The translations under genes were made by a program, and so were the position numbers. This document shows, piece by piece, positions 1-9,280 of a stretch of DNA of 20,119 bases. This DNA is from Piscirickettsiaceae bacterium (lineage in GTDB: Bacteria; Pseudomonadota; Gammaproteobacteria; Nitrosococcales; Methylophagaceae). The DNA is taken from assembly GCA_030627065.1 (NCBI GenBank), contig DAOUSV010000009.1, forward strand, positions 1 through 20,119, read 5' to 3'. The first letter of the stretch is position 1, and the number at the start of each line of letters is the position of its first letter. Under the pieces are notes generated by a model. The model saw nothing but the letters and a program-made list of their open reading frames with translations, was not told the DNA's origin and did no database searches.

Positions 1-31
1 CGTAAACTGCTGCTTTAATTTCACTTGCCAT
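1..31 (-). CDS. nqrD: NqrD start, partial (Na+-NQR subunit D)
   Basis: Only the first ten codons are present (MASEIKAAVY), reading off the left edge. The ATG lies two bases beyond the nqrC stop codon, and a GGAGAA Shine-Dalgarno sequence sits inside the end of nqrC. The identity is inferred mainly from the conserved nqrABCDEF gene order, because the peptide is too short to classify alone. NqrD is an integral membrane subunit of the sodium pump. Confidence 0.6.
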   Translation of the reverse strand, partial: MASEIKAAVY

Positions 32-33
32 TA

Positions 34-858
34 TTATTTCTCCGCCGTATTCATTAGCGCACTCATATTTTTCAAGTAAGGACCAAAGCCATGAGCACCC
101 AACCAATAATTCACTAAGTTTGATACACCGGTACTGGTGAGTGTTGCACCTGAAAGGCCATCAACTTTATGTACAGCATCGGCCATTTTAAAATCAACAT
201 GACCCCGAATGACTTTGATTTTTAACTCGCCATTATCATTGAAAGCTTTTTTACCTTGCCATAGATTGCGCCATCTAGGGTTATCAACTTCACCACCTAA
301 ACCTGGTGTTTCAGCATGGGCATAGAATTGTAGTCCGCCAATGGTATTAAAGTCGCCTTCAAATGAGATGAAGCCATATAAGGTCGACCACAAGCCATAA
401 CCATGAATAGGTAATACCGCTTGTTTAATCTTATCGCCATCCTTCAAAAGATATACTTTGGCTAACTTTGCACGTCGACTGATACCTGCAATATCTTGCT
501 CTGATGTTAATGTCACATTCTGTTCAGGATTGCCTGCCGCTTTACGCTGCTCATAAGTAGCAGGATCTGCATCTGAATATTCACCTGTTTCAAGATCAAC
601 CAGTTTGACTTCAAACTGCTCGAACAAGCTATTAACATCAGCCTCTTCCGTTAATAATCCTGATACGGCTAAAATATTCTTCTTAATATCAGCGGCTTTA
701 TTGGCCTGTTGTAGTGGCTTAAACATTACGGCAGAGGTTGATACTAAGATCGAACATACTAAACACAATGCTACTGCTACAAAAACTGTCTTTTTAGGAT
801 TGTCATTTGGCAAGCTCAATATGCCGCGAATAAGTCCTTGTTTTTTATTATCACTCAT
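34..858 (-). CDS. nqrC: Na+-translocating NADH:quinone reductase subunit C
   Basis: NqrC is the membrane-anchored flavoprotein subunit of the Na+-pumping NADH:ubiquinone oxidoreductase. It carries FMN covalently bound to a threonine and passes electrons within the complex. The chosen start gives 274 residues, close to the family's usual 255-275. One N-terminal membrane helix spans about residues 22-46, followed by a large FMN-binding domain. The flavin attachment motif SGAT(L)T is present, with the acceptor threonine near residue 239. Reading extends upstream to base 906, but that start would overlap nqrB by 44 bases. The ATG at 858 lies four bases after the nqrB stop, and MSDNKK at that point is a sensible N-terminus. 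The gene is translated with nqrB and nqrD as one operon. Confidence 0.95.
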   Translation of the reverse strand: MSDNKKQGLIRGILSLPNDNPKKTVFVAVALCLVCSILVSTSAVMFKPLQQANKAADIKKNILAVSGLLTEEADVNSLFEQFEVKLVDLETGEYSDADPATYEQRKAAGNPEQNVTLTSEQDIAGISRRAKLAKVYLLKDGDKIKQAVLPIHGYGLWSTLYGFISFEGDFNTIGGLQFYAHAETPGLGGEVDNPRWRNLWQGKKAFNDNGELKIKVIRGHVDFKMADAVHKVDGLSGATLTSTGVSNLVNYWLGAHGFGPYLKNMSALMNTAEK

Positions 859-862
859 AAGA

Positions 863-2071
863 TCAACTTCGCTCCAATCTGCGTTTAACATTGGCTCGCA
901 CAACAAAGTAATCGATCAATGGTGCAAAGAGATTGGCAAATAGAATTGCCAGCATAATACCTTCTGGGAAGGCTGGATTAATGACACGAATTAATACAGT
1001 CATAAAGCCTATTAATAAACCATAAATCCATCGGCCTTTATTGGTCATAGCGGCAGAAACAGGATCTGTTGCCATAAAGATCATACCGAAAGCAAAGCCA
1101 CCTAAGGTTAAATGCCAATACCAAGGTAAGGCAAACATCGGATTGGTATCGCTGCCAATGAGGTTAAATAAGAGACTGGTTACTACCATGCCGAAGAACA
1201 CCCCGAATATTATTCGATAGGATGCAACGCGGGTGTAGAGCAAAAATCCAGCACCTAACAAGCACGCTAAAGCAGATGTTTCGCCGAGAGAACCTTGCAT
1301 AACGCCAAGGAATGTTTGAGTCCAAGTGAAGCCCGCATTGGTAATTGCTTCCAAGCCGCCTGCTGCACCTAGTGCTAATGGTGTCGCACCAGTAAAACCA
1401 TCAATGGCGGTCCAAACTGCATCACCTGACATTTGAGCTGGATAGGCAAAGTATAAAAATGCACGTCCAGTTAATGCAGGATTTAAGAAGTTTTTACCTG
1501 TACCACCAAAGACTTCCTTACCTAGAACAACACCGAAAATAATACCTAAAGCAACCTGCCATAAAGGCGTAGATGCTGGCATTATCAGGGTATATAACAT
1601 TGATGTAACTAAGAAACCTTCATTAACCTCATGGTTACGCACTGCGGCAAAAAGTACTTCAAATGTACCGCCAGCAATAAGGGTGGTCAGATAGATCGGT
1701 AAGAAATACAATAAGCCATGAAGCATGCTGGCAGAGATACTATTAGGATCAAAGCCAATACCAAGGTAATTTAAAACTGAACCGCGCCAGCCATCAAGTG
1801 ATGTCATACCAAGCTCAGCCATAGCCGAGTTAGCTTGATGTCCAGTATTCCACAGCATCATCATTATGACGGGGAATGTTGCAATAACAACATAAGTCAT
1901 TAGGCGTTTTAGATCTATACCATCGCGTACATGAGGAGAACCTCGTGTGGTATCCGCAGGGGAGTATAGGAATGTATCCACCATCTCGAAAACAGCAAAC
2001 CACTTGTGGTAAGCGCCGCCTTTTTGAAATGAGGGCTCTACTTTGTCAAGGAAACGTCGTAAACGCGACAT
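863..2071 (-). CDS. nqrB: Na+-translocating NADH:quinone reductase subunit B
   Basis: NqrB is the main membrane subunit of Na+-NQR. It takes part in sodium translocation and holds covalent FMN and riboflavin in the inner membrane. The protein is 402 residues, normal for the family. It opens with the typical soluble N-terminus (about 1-50, including YSP and HVRD) before a series of hydrophobic helices from about residue 57 to the C-terminus. The FMN-linkage motif DGFTGATP is visible, with the acceptor threonine at about residue 230. The start codon is two bases after the nqrA stop, consistent with co-translation. No key residue appears to be missing. Confidence 0.96.
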   Translation of the reverse strand: MSRLRRFLDKVEPSFQKGGAYHKWFAVFEMVDTFLYSPADTTRGSPHVRDGIDLKRLMTYVVIATFPVIMMMLWNTGHQANSAMAELGMTSLDGWRGSVLNYLGIGFDPNSISASMLHGLLYFLPIYLTTLIAGGTFEVLFAAVRNHEVNEGFLVTSMLYTLIMPASTPLWQVALGIIFGVVLGKEVFGGTGKNFLNPALTGRAFLYFAYPAQMSGDAVWTAIDGFTGATPLALGAAGGLEAITNAGFTWTQTFLGVMQGSLGETSALACLLGAGFLLYTRVASYRIIFGVFFGMVVTSLLFNLIGSDTNPMFALPWYWHLTLGGFAFGMIFMATDPVSAAMTNKGRWIYGLLIGFMTVLIRVINPAFPEGIMLAILFANLFAPLIDYFVVRANVKRRLERS

Positions 2072-2073
2072 AC

Positions 2074-3423
2074 TTACCCTTCTTTTTCTATTTGTGTGAG
2101 ATTGGCTCGTAGCATCGGAGCATAGTCAAACTTGCCCGAACATACGAAAGAGCAAAGAGCTAAATCTTCTTCATCAAGCTCCAAGCAACCAAGTGCTTGG
2201 GCTGCATCAGTATCTTTAACAACAAGTGCTCGCAATAATTGTGTTGGTAAAATATCTAGTGGCATCACCATTTCAAACGTACCGACAGGTACCATCGCGC
2301 GTGGGCTACCATTTTGTGATGTCGTTAAATTGAGGTTCTTTTTACCGAATAATTTAGAGAAAAATACATTCAAGGCAGAATATTTGTTTTTACCTACCGG
2401 TTTTATCCAGCCAAAGAATTCACGTTCATCACTATCAGCAATCACTGAAATTTGCTGATGGAATCGACCTAAATAGCCTGCCCAGTTAGTGGCGGTATGA
2501 CCATGTAATACCGAGCCTGAAATGATGCGCGATTGCACATGTTGCACTTCATCACGAACGATATCTTCGGTTTTAGCACCTAAGCGGGTGCGTAATAGGC
2601 GAGGATTCTTCACCAATGGGCCGGCAAGCGAAATAATACGCTCCACCCATAAACTACCACTAGTAAATAATTTACCGATAGCAATAACATCTTGATAATT
2701 TATTTGCCAAGCTACTTTATTGGCACTAACAGGAGCAGCAAGATGAATATGAGTGCTGGCTAAGCCTGCTGGATGTGGGCCTGAGAATGTATGTGTTTCG
2801 ATATTTGATGCGTTACTGTTAACGGTTGTAGAGTCAGGAGATTGGCAGACGAAAACTTGCCCATCGGTTAAATGACTTAATACGGTTAAACCATTGGCAT
2901 AATCAACCGCATATTCTTTAATAATAAGATCTGGGTTTGCGGCTAATGGATTACTATCAATTGCAGTAACGAAGATAGATTGTGGTGATGACTCAGGCGC
3001 TGGTGATTTGCTGTATGGACGTGTGCGTAATGCGGCCCAAAGTCCAGAATCTAATAAGTTTTTCTTAACGTCATCACGGCTTAAGTTTGCTAACTGCGAT
3101 GAATCATAAGATTGAAACTTAATTTCATCATCACCATCAAGTTCAATAATAACCGCTTGAAGAATACGTTTTGCACCACGTTTGATTGACGTAACTGTGC
3201 CAGCAGCAGGTGAAGTGAAGTGAACGCCAGGATTCTTTTTATCACTAAAAAGAGGCTGTCCCAGTTTGACGGATTGACCTTCTTCCACCAGCATAGTTGG
3301 TTTCATGCCAATATAGTCATTACCTAAAATGGCGACAGAGCTAGTAGGGTTGGCATCCGTAATGGTTTGAGCAGGTGAACCTGCGATGGGCAAATCAAGC
3401 CCTTTTTTTATAGAAAAATGCAT
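2074..3423 (-). CDS. nqrA: Na+-translocating NADH:quinone reductase subunit A
   Basis: NqrA is the peripheral cytoplasmic subunit of the sodium-pumping NADH:quinone reductase and has been linked to quinone binding. The 449-residue length matches the family. The N-terminus carries the diagnostic [11 protein letters not shown] stretch, followed by a barrel-sandwich-like region (about 25-90) and a Rossmann-type middle section. It is the first gene of nqrABCD. Immediately upstream is a TATAAT promoter and a foldable leader of about 60 bases. The start has no convincing Shine-Dalgarno sequence, since only CCAAGCATTT precedes the ATG. That is unusual for the first gene of a highly expressed operon and hints at leader-controlled translation. 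Confidence 0.96.
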   Translation of the reverse strand: MHFSIKKGLDLPIAGSPAQTITDANPTSSVAILGNDYIGMKPTMLVEEGQSVKLGQPLFSDKKNPGVHFTSPAAGTVTSIKRGAKRILQAVIIELDGDDEIKFQSYDSSQLANLSRDDVKKNLLDSGLWAALRTRPYSKSPAPESSPQSIFVTAIDSNPLAANPDLIIKEYAVDYANGLTVLSHLTDGQVFVCQSPDSTTVNSNASNIETHTFSGPHPAGLASTHIHLAAPVSANKVAWQINYQDVIAIGKLFTSGSLWVERIISLAGPLVKNPRLLRTRLGAKTEDIVRDEVQHVQSRIISGSVLHGHTATNWAGYLGRFHQQISVIADSDEREFFGWIKPVGKNKYSALNVFFSKLFGKKNLNLTTSQNGSPRAMVPVGTFEMVMPLDILPTQLLRALVVKDTDAAQALGCLELDEEDLALCSFVCSGKFDYAPMLRANLTQIEKEG

Positions 3424-3482
3424 AAATGCTTGGCCGTGACAGAACTATCCGTCTACGTTGCTCACTCCCTTTAATCCAAGAT
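3424..3482 (-). promoter_or_regulatory. Candidate structured 5' leader of nqrA
   Basis: From the predicted transcription start (about 3482) to the ATG, the RNA can fold into nested stems. The outer stem is CTTGG (3476-3480) with CCAAG (3429-3433). Inside it, GTG (3463-3465) pairs with CAC (3436-3438), and a hairpin pairs ACGGA (3448-3452) with TCTGT (3439-3443) around a TAGT loop. A GGGAG sequence lies about 40 bases from the start codon and is unsuitable as a normal ribosome site. The folding was done by hand and no covariation was tested. A regulatory role is inference. Confidence 0.45.
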
Positions 3483-3488
3483 CCTTAT

Positions 3489-3516
3489 ATTATAAGGTAG
3501 TTTGTAATAATTTAAA
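3489..3516 (-). promoter_or_regulatory. sigma-70-type promoter of nqr operon
   Basis: A perfect TATAAT -10 box lies at 3489-3494 on the minus strand. A TTTAAA -35-like hexamer (4 of 6 to consensus) lies at 3511-3516, with 16 bases between them. The -35 overlaps the stop codon of the preceding MFS gene. The -10 sits inside a perfect 7-bp inverted repeat (3483-3497, CCTTATA-T-TATAAGG). Transcription would begin near 3482, just at the foot of the leader stem. Confidence 0.6.
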
Positions 3517-4675
3517 GTGGTTTATGTTCAATTGGATTTTTTAACCAAATAAAACCGATAACAAAGGCAATCATTGTTGCTATTGCTGAGATGACAAAGG
3601 TTACCGTAGGTCCAGGAGATAGCCATAAATAACCACTTAATAAGCTACCTATTGCTCCTCCGGCACCAAAGCCAATACTGCTATATAAGGCTTGACCTCG
3701 ACCTTGATTCTTACCCGTGAAATAATGGTGAATCCAAGCTATAGCTGCCACATGAAAGGTACCAAAGCTGGCCGCATGTAGAAGTTGTGCAAAGATGAGA
3801 ACTGCTAATGAATTAGGGAAGAAACCAATAAGTAACCAGCGAACAGTACTAAGTAATAGACTAATAAGTAGGATTCTACGAATACCAAAATAGGGCAGCC
3901 AGCGGTGCATAAATAAGAAAATAACTACTTCAGCAATAACTCCTAGCGCCCATAGCTGTCCGATAAGGCCTGGTGTATAGCCGTGTTGTTCTAGATAAAT
4001 AGTGTAAAAAGTGTAATAAGGGCCGTGGCTAAGTTGAATTAAAAAGCAAATGCTGAGGAATGCAATTACTTCAGGACGTTTAATAATCGTTTTTAAAGGT
4101 TGATGATTTAAGCTTAAATGACGAGATGATGATTCAGGCACGCTTAAACTTAGCAGCCAAATAGCAACCATACTGAGTAGCATCATATAAGGCACTATGC
4201 TGGCATCAAAATATTCGAGTAATGAGCCTAAAGCGGCAACAGTGATAATAAAACCAATCGAACCCCAGAGTCGAATTTTGCTGTAATGGTGATGATTATC
4301 GCCAAGGTGTTGCAAGGTGGTTGCTTCAAATTGGGGCAGGGATGCATTCCAGAAAAAGCTAAAGACCAGCATAACTCCGGCGATCCAGATATAACTGTTA
4401 TCAAGTAATATGGCTGAGAAGGCAACCGCTGAGGCAAGGCTGGCAAAGCGAACTATTGCCATTCGTTTGCCACGATGATCTGCGATCCAGCCCCATATAT
4501 TTGGTGCAACAATACGCGTTGCTAATAAGATTGCCGTGAGTTCACCAATTTCTTTGGCGGCAAAGCCTTCCCATTGTAAATATAAGCCCCAATAAGGAAC
4601 CAACACACCAAGGGAGGAAAAGTAGAAAAAGTAAAAGCCCGATAAGCGCCAGTAAGGTGTATTTCTTAAGGGCAT
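3512..4675 (-). CDS. MFS transporter, LacY/HcaT-like (PPP family)
   Basis: This is a 387-residue polytopic inner-membrane protein with about twelve hydrophobic segments, and no soluble domain was noticed. Its N-terminus (PYWRLSGFYFFYFSSLGVL) and the loop after TM2 (WGWIADHRGKR) resemble the MFS_1-like group that includes phenylpropionate permease HcaT and nucleoside/oligosaccharide symporters. Many gammaproteobacteria carry such a gene with no known substrate, so no substrate is assigned here. The ATG is eight bases past the aroC stop, implying co-transcription with aroC, although the pairing suggests no obvious functional link. The nqr promoter begins at its stop codon. Confidence 0.85.
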   Translation of the reverse strand: MPLRNTPYWRLSGFYFFYFSSLGVLVPYWGLYLQWEGFAAKEIGELTAILLATRIVAPNIWGWIADHRGKRMAIVRFASLASAVAFSAILLDNSYIWIAGVMLVFSFFWNASLPQFEATTLQHLGDNHHHYSKIRLWGSIGFIITVAALGSLLEYFDASIVPYMMLLSMVAIWLLSLSVPESSSRHLSLNHQPLKTIIKRPEVIAFLSICFLIQLSHGPYYTFYTIYLEQHGYTPGLIGQLWALGVIAEVVIFLFMHRWLPYFGIRRILLISLLLSTVRWLLIGFFPNSLAVLIFAQLLHAASFGTFHVAAIAWIHHYFTGKNQGRGQALYSSIGFGAGGAIGSLLSGYLWLSPGPTVTFVISAIATMIAFVIGFIWLKNPIEHKPL

Positions 4676-4683
4676 TTTAGGAC

Positions 4684-5775
4684 TTATGCTTGAGCAGGAA
4701 TGATCGGTGTTCCCGACTCTACATCCATATTTTGGGCGCGATCACGAAGCATATGATCCATTAATACTAATGCCAGCATTGCCTCTGCAATAGGTGTGGC
4801 ACGAATGCCGACACAAGGATCATGGCGGCCTTTAGTCACAACTTCAATGGCTTCACCATCGATATTAACGCTTCGACCCGGAATGCTTAGACTCGATGTT
4901 GCTTTAAGGGCCATGCTCACTAGAATATCTTGGCCACTAGAAATACCTCCTAAAATTCCACCAGCATTATTGCTTAGGAAGCCTTCAGGCGTAATCTCAT
5001 CACGGTGTTCTGTGCCTTTTTGTGTGACAGAATCGAACCCTGCACCAATCTCAATACCTTTAACGGCATTAATACTCATCATGGCATGTGCGATTTCAGC
5101 ATCAAGTCGATCAAAAATAGGCTCACCTAAACCTGGTGGTACATGACGAGCAATAACATTGACTCTTGCACCAACAGAATCACCTTTTAGGGCTTTCATA
5201 TAGTCTTCTATTTGCTGTTCTTTATCTGGATCAGGACAAAAGAAGGCACTTTTTTCAAGATGTTCCCAGTCAAGTTTTTCAATAATAACTGGGCCAAGTT
5301 GAGCTAAATACCCCTGAATTTCAATGCCATATTGTTGTTTTAAATACTTCTTAGCAATACCACCTGCAGCAACTCGCATAGCTGTTTCACGTGCCGAAGA
5401 GCGACCACCACCACGATAATCACGGAAACCATATTTTTGCTGGTAGGTGTAATCTGCATGAGCAGGGCGAAATTGTTGTGCAATATTGCCATAGTCTTTT
5501 GAACGTTGATCGGTATTTTTAATTACCATTGCAATCGGAGTACCGGTTGTTTTTCCTTCAAACACGCCAGAGAGTATTTGAACTTCATCCATCTCTTTAC
5601 GTTGGGTCACAAAACGAGTTTTACCTGGACGGCGGCGCTCTAAATCGCCTTGTAAATCAGCTTCTGTAAGTTCCAGTCCTGGAGGGCAACCATCAACAAT
5701 GCAACCGATAGAATGACCATGGCTTTCACCAAAACTAGTGACTGTGAATAATTTTCCAAAGCTATTGCCTGACAT
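4684..5775 (-). CDS. aroC: Chorismate synthase
   Basis: Chorismate synthase converts 5-enolpyruvylshikimate-3-phosphate to chorismate with reduced FMN, the last shared step of aromatic amino acid and folate synthesis. The 363 residues match the family. All signatures are visible: GESHG near the N-terminus, RRRPG around residue 47, the FRPAHAD and [14 protein letters not shown] region at about residues 101-130, and the C-terminal GRHDPC segment. The enzyme acts as a soluble tetramer. The gene starts 30 bases after mgtE ends and is followed after 8 bases by the MFS gene. No promoter of its own was evident in the 30-base gap. Confidence 0.97.
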   Translation of the reverse strand: MSGNSFGKLFTVTSFGESHGHSIGCIVDGCPPGLELTEADLQGDLERRRPGKTRFVTQRKEMDEVQILSGVFEGKTTGTPIAMVIKNTDQRSKDYGNIAQQFRPAHADYTYQQKYGFRDYRGGGRSSARETAMRVAAGGIAKKYLKQQYGIEIQGYLAQLGPVIIEKLDWEHLEKSAFFCPDPDKEQQIEDYMKALKGDSVGARVNVIARHVPPGLGEPIFDRLDAEIAHAMMSINAVKGIEIGAGFDSVTQKGTEHRDEITPEGFLSNNAGGILGGISSGQDILVSMALKATSSLSIPGRSVNIDGEAIEVVTKGRHDPCVGIRATPIAEAMLALVLMDHMLRDRAQNMDVESGTPIIPAQA

Positions 5776-5805
5776 AATGTTCTCAATATTGTAAAAGTTG
5801 AATGG

Positions 5806-7164
5806 TTATACGATGAATAGAGTAGCAAATCCGAGGAAAGCTACAAAACCGACGACATCAGTTACCGTGGTGAGTAGTACTCCACCAGAAAGAGCAGGAT
5901 CGATACCAAAACGTTTTAGCATAATAGGAATAGAGACTCCGGCTAGGGCGGCGGCAACTAGATTAATAATGATTGCCACACCAATTAAAATTCCTAATTC
6001 GATATTGCTAAACCATATGGTGGTCACAATTGCGATAGCGACAGCCCAAATAACACCATTAATTGCACCAACGGCCAGTTCTTTTCGCAATAACCATTGT
6101 TGGTTTTTGTCATTAAGTTGCCCGAGCGCCATTGAGCGAATAACCAAGGTTAATGTTTGACTGCCGGCAACGCCGCCCATGCTGGCGACAATCGGCATTA
6201 GTATTGCTAAGGCCACTTGTTTTTCAATCGTAGTATCAAATAAACCGATAACCCATGCGGCTAAAAAGGCGGTGATTAAATTAACGCCGAGCCATAATGA
6301 GCGACGGTGTACACTTTTCTTAACAGGCGCGAAGGTATCTTCATCTTCACTTAACCCCGCCATACTTAACATAGTATGTTCCGCTTCATCACGGATCACA
6401 TCGACCACATCATCGATGGTGATACGTCCTAGTAGTCGATTCTCTGTATCAACAACGGGAGCGGAAATTAAATCATGTTTTTCAAATCGAAGTGCCACTT
6501 CACTTTCTGGCATATTGGCATTAATCGCTTTCATTTGATGCGACATAACATTGCGAACGACTAATGAGCGACTACGACTGACAACCTGCGAAAGAGGCAA
6601 TGAACCGAGGTATCGATCATTATGATCAACTACATAAAGGCTGTCGGTATTTTCGGGTAAATCGGTCAATAACCGAAGGTAACGTAAAACAACTTCAAGC
6701 GTGATATCCGATCGGACGGTGACTACATCGGTATTCATCAAACCACCGGCGCTATCTTCTTCATAAGCAAGAACGGTTTCAACACGACGGCGATGTTGTT
6801 CATCCATTGCCGTTAATACTTCATGCATCACATGATCGGGTAAGTCTTGCAGGATGTCAGCAACATCATCGACATCAAGATCTTCGGTTGCGCTGATAAG
6901 ATCCGCTGTATCCATATGCTTAATTAAGTCGACACGAACATCTTCACCGACAAAGCTTAATACTTCGCCTCGTAAGTCTGGGTTGGAAAGTGACCAACAA
7001 ATTCGTCGCTCATTAGGCGGTAGCGATTCTAGTAAATGGCCAATTTCTGCGGGGTGCAGACTGGCTAATAATCGCCGCATACGTACAAATCGACCACTTT
7101 CTAACGCTTCCGCAAGCGTATCCATGGGTTGGTTTATCGTATGGTGTTGATTTAGCTCAGACAT
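5806..7164 (-). CDS. mgtE: Magnesium transporter MgtE
   Basis: MgtE is a homodimeric Mg2+ channel of the inner membrane, gated by its own cytoplasmic domains. The 452-residue protein shows the full plan: an N domain of helical repeats (about 20-130), tandem CBS domains (about 135-255), and a C-terminal membrane domain of about five helices from residue 285. The last helix carries a DPALSGG...TTVTDVVGF stretch, whose conserved aspartate belongs to the ion pathway in characterised MgtE proteins. mgtE directly follows ptsI, with a 98-base gap holding a small inverted repeat. No M-box-like RNA fits in that space. aroC follows closely. Confidence 0.96.
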   Translation of the reverse strand: MSELNQHHTINQPMDTLAEALESGRFVRMRRLLASLHPAEIGHLLESLPPNERRICWSLSNPDLRGEVLSFVGEDVRVDLIKHMDTADLISATEDLDVDDVADILQDLPDHVMHEVLTAMDEQHRRRVETVLAYEEDSAGGLMNTDVVTVRSDITLEVVLRYLRLLTDLPENTDSLYVVDHNDRYLGSLPLSQVVSRSRSLVVRNVMSHQMKAINANMPESEVALRFEKHDLISAPVVDTENRLLGRITIDDVVDVIRDEAEHTMLSMAGLSEDEDTFAPVKKSVHRRSLWLGVNLITAFLAAWVIGLFDTTIEKQVALAILMPIVASMGGVAGSQTLTLVIRSMALGQLNDKNQQWLLRKELAVGAINGVIWAVAIAIVTTIWFSNIELGILIGVAIIINLVAAALAGVSIPIMLKRFGIDPALSGGVLLTTVTDVVGFVAFLGFATLFIV

Positions 7165-7205
7165 AGTCGAGTCTCAAAAATGGTGGTATTAATGAGGAGG
7201 TAATT

Positions 7206-7234
7206 TAGTGCGCTATTTTAGCCTGCTTGCACTA
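7206..7234 (-). repeat. Nested inverted repeat in ptsI-mgtE gap
   Basis: TAGTGC (7229-7234, minus strand) can pair with GCACTA (7206-7211), enclosing a small GCTA-AAA-TAGC hairpin (7212-7222). The two stems are separated by a 6-base bulge. No U-rich tail follows, so it is a poor intrinsic terminator. It may be an RNA end-protecting hairpin after ptsI or have no function. Confidence 0.3.
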
Positions 7235-7262
7235 TGAGTGGGTAGTATTTATAGCGTTAAAT

Positions 7263-9014
7263 TTAATGTTTATGCACAGGGTCATTAATTTGAGTCAATA
7301 ATAACTCTGCTTCATATGGATTCGACATGTTCATAATTTGTAGCGTGTTCTGAGGTAGTTGATTTAGATCTGTTTCATTGATCACTTGTTTGATTTCTAG
7401 CAGCGCATTAGGATGCATACTAAAATGTTCAAGTCCCATTGCTAATAATAAGCGGGTATAACGTGGATCGCCAGCCATTTCGCCACACATTGATACCGGT
7501 TTATTTTGGTTCTTTCCAGCTTCTAAGGTGACACGAATAAGTCGTAATACTGCGGGGTGAAGCGGATCATAAAGGTAGTTAACATGGTCATCAATCCGGT
7601 CAATAGCGAGGGTATATTGAATTAGATCATTGGTACCTATGGATAAAAAGTCAACTTGTTGGGCAAACATTTCAGCACAAACAGCACTGGCGGGAACTTC
7701 AATCATCATGCCTGTTTCAATATGGCGATCATATTCCAAGCCTTCTTTATCTAGTTCGAGTTTACAGTGATGTAATAGACGCTGGGCTTGAGTGAGTTCC
7801 TGTTGTGTTGAAATCATAGGGAACATAATCTTTACTTTGCCAAAGGCAGAAGCGCGCAATATAGCTCGCAGTTGAATACGAAACATATTGGGTTGATTTA
7901 AGCACAAGCGAATTGCCCGTAAACCAAGTGCTGGATTCGTTACTGTGGGGCCCGTATTACGGCCTCCATCTACTGTTTTATCAGCACCAAGATCAAATGT
8001 TCTGATGGTGACCGGCGTGTTATTCATACTCTCAACCACATCGCGGTAGGCCGCAAGCTGCTCTTCTTCTTCCGGTGGCGTGGCACGATTCATATATAAG
8101 AATTCAGTACGATACAAGCCGATACCTTCTGCTCCTGCATGACTAATTGTACTGATATCTTTAGGGAGGTCCGCATTAGCAAGTAAGGTAATTATTCTGC
8201 CATCTTTGGTTTTTGTCGGCTGTGATTTGTAGCGACTTAATGATGCAATATGCTGCTGAAAACTAACAAGGCGTTGCTGATATTCTACGACGGTTGTTTG
8301 CTCGGCTCCAGCGATAAGAGTGCCTGTTTCACCATTGATAAGAAGTGACTCATTATCTTGAATATAACGTCGTACGGATTCGACACCTATAATGGCAGGG
8401 ATACCTAAACTCCGCGCTAAAATAGTGGTATGTGAGGTTGCACCACCATGCTCAGTAACAAAGGCGGCAATGCCCTGATGTTGCATTAATACAGTATCCG
8501 CAGGGGTCAGATCTTCAGCAATAATGATGCAACCTTTTAAGCGACCATCAGTCATTTCATGGTCAGCAGGTTGTTCATCGGCTAGTAGGCGGTGAAGTCG
8601 GTTAACAACATGGTCAACATCATCACGGCGAGTACGTAAATAGGGATCGTCCATTTCATCGAAGACATTAATAAGTGCATCACGTTGTAGCTGCAGTGCC
8701 CATTCTGCATTACATCTCCTTGATTGGATCATCTCGATGGGAATTTTTGATAAGCTGGAATCACTAAGCATTAAAAGGTGAGTATCAATAAAAGATGACA
8801 CATCAGTTGGTGCATTTCCAGGGATTTGTTTTTTAATGTCTTTAAGCTGTTGTCGAGCCTTTTTTGTAGCTATTTTTAGACGTTGAACTTCAGCATCAAT
8901 ACCTTCTTCTTTAATGAGATATTCTTTAACATCGGGTTGATTGTGGAAAAGAATGTGGGCTCGACCGATAGCAATACCTCGGGAAACTCCAATACCTTGT
9001 AGTTCGAGTGTCAT
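7263..9014 (-). CDS. ptsI: PTS enzyme I (phosphoenolpyruvate-protein phosphotransferase)
   Basis: Enzyme I takes phosphate from phosphoenolpyruvate onto a histidine and hands it to HPr. The 583 residues match the plain PtsI form without the GAF domain found in PtsP. The active-site loop GGATSHTTILARS places the phospho-accepting histidine at about residue 195. The C-terminal PEP-binding barrel carries the catalytic PVSMCGEMAGDP motif with cysteine at about 510. The ATG overlaps the HPr stop codon by four bases (ATGA), which suggests translational coupling. No sugar-specific EIIBC gene lies nearby, so phosphate probably flows to the EIIA-Man-type protein and PtsN for regulation. Confidence 0.97.
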   Translation of the reverse strand: MTLELQGIGVSRGIAIGRAHILFHNQPDVKEYLIKEEGIDAEVQRLKIATKKARQQLKDIKKQIPGNAPTDVSSFIDTHLLMLSDSSLSKIPIEMIQSRRCNAEWALQLQRDALINVFDEMDDPYLRTRRDDVDHVVNRLHRLLADEQPADHEMTDGRLKGCIIIAEDLTPADTVLMQHQGIAAFVTEHGGATSHTTILARSLGIPAIIGVESVRRYIQDNESLLINGETGTLIAGAEQTTVVEYQQRLVSFQQHIASLSRYKSQPTKTKDGRIITLLANADLPKDISTISHAGAEGIGLYRTEFLYMNRATPPEEEEQLAAYRDVVESMNNTPVTIRTFDLGADKTVDGGRNTGPTVTNPALGLRAIRLCLNQPNMFRIQLRAILRASAFGKVKIMFPMISTQQELTQAQRLLHHCKLELDKEGLEYDRHIETGMMIEVPASAVCAEMFAQQVDFLSIGTNDLIQYTLAIDRIDDHVNYLYDPLHPAVLRLIRVTLEAGKNQNKPVSMCGEMAGDPRYTRLLLAMGLEHFSMHPNALLEIKQVINETDLNQLPQNTLQIMNMSNPYEAELLLTQINDPVHKH

Positions 9015-9280
9015 TCGCCTTCTCCAAAGAAGTCATTGATCAGGGCATCTATTGTTTGTAATGCTTGCTTCGCATCATCGCCATCAGCTGTGACCAAAAT
9101 ATCAGTACCTTTGGCGGCGGCGAGCATCATTACACCCATAATACTTTTGCCGTTAACCTGACGGCTATTACGTGAGACTCGAATATCTGATTTAAATTTG
9201 GATGAGGTTTGAACAAATTTAGCTGCCGCCCTTGCATGTAGCCCCAATTTATTAATAATAGTGAATGACTGTTCTATCAT
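9011..9280 (-). CDS. ptsH: Phosphocarrier protein HPr
   Basis: HPr is the small soluble phosphocarrier between enzyme I and EIIA proteins. With the ATG at 9280 the protein is 89 residues, and both regulated positions fall at the textbook numbers: His15 in GLHARAAAKF, phosphorylated by enzyme I, and Ser46 in GKSIMGVMML, the HPr kinase target. This numbering and an ATGA overlap with the EIIA stop favour 9280 over the GTG at 9289. GGGGTG upstream can serve as ribosome site. Retention of Ser46 fits the hprK gene two positions upstream, making a coherent kinase-substrate pair. Confidence 0.97.
   Translation of the reverse strand: MIEQSFTIINKLGLHARAAAKFVQTSSKFKSDIRVSRNSRQVNGKSIMGVMMLAAAKGTDILVTADGDDAKQALQTIDALINDFFGEGE

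Noticed and set aside
605..943. Open frame on the plus strand antisense to nqrC/nqrB
   Set aside because: It lies opposite confidently identified genes, has no recognisable domain, and its composition mirrors the codon pattern of the minus-strand genes.
5798..6538. Two plus-strand open frames opposite mgtE
   Set aside because: Serine/threonine/isoleucine-rich translations typical of antisense shadows; mgtE on the other strand is complete and canonical.
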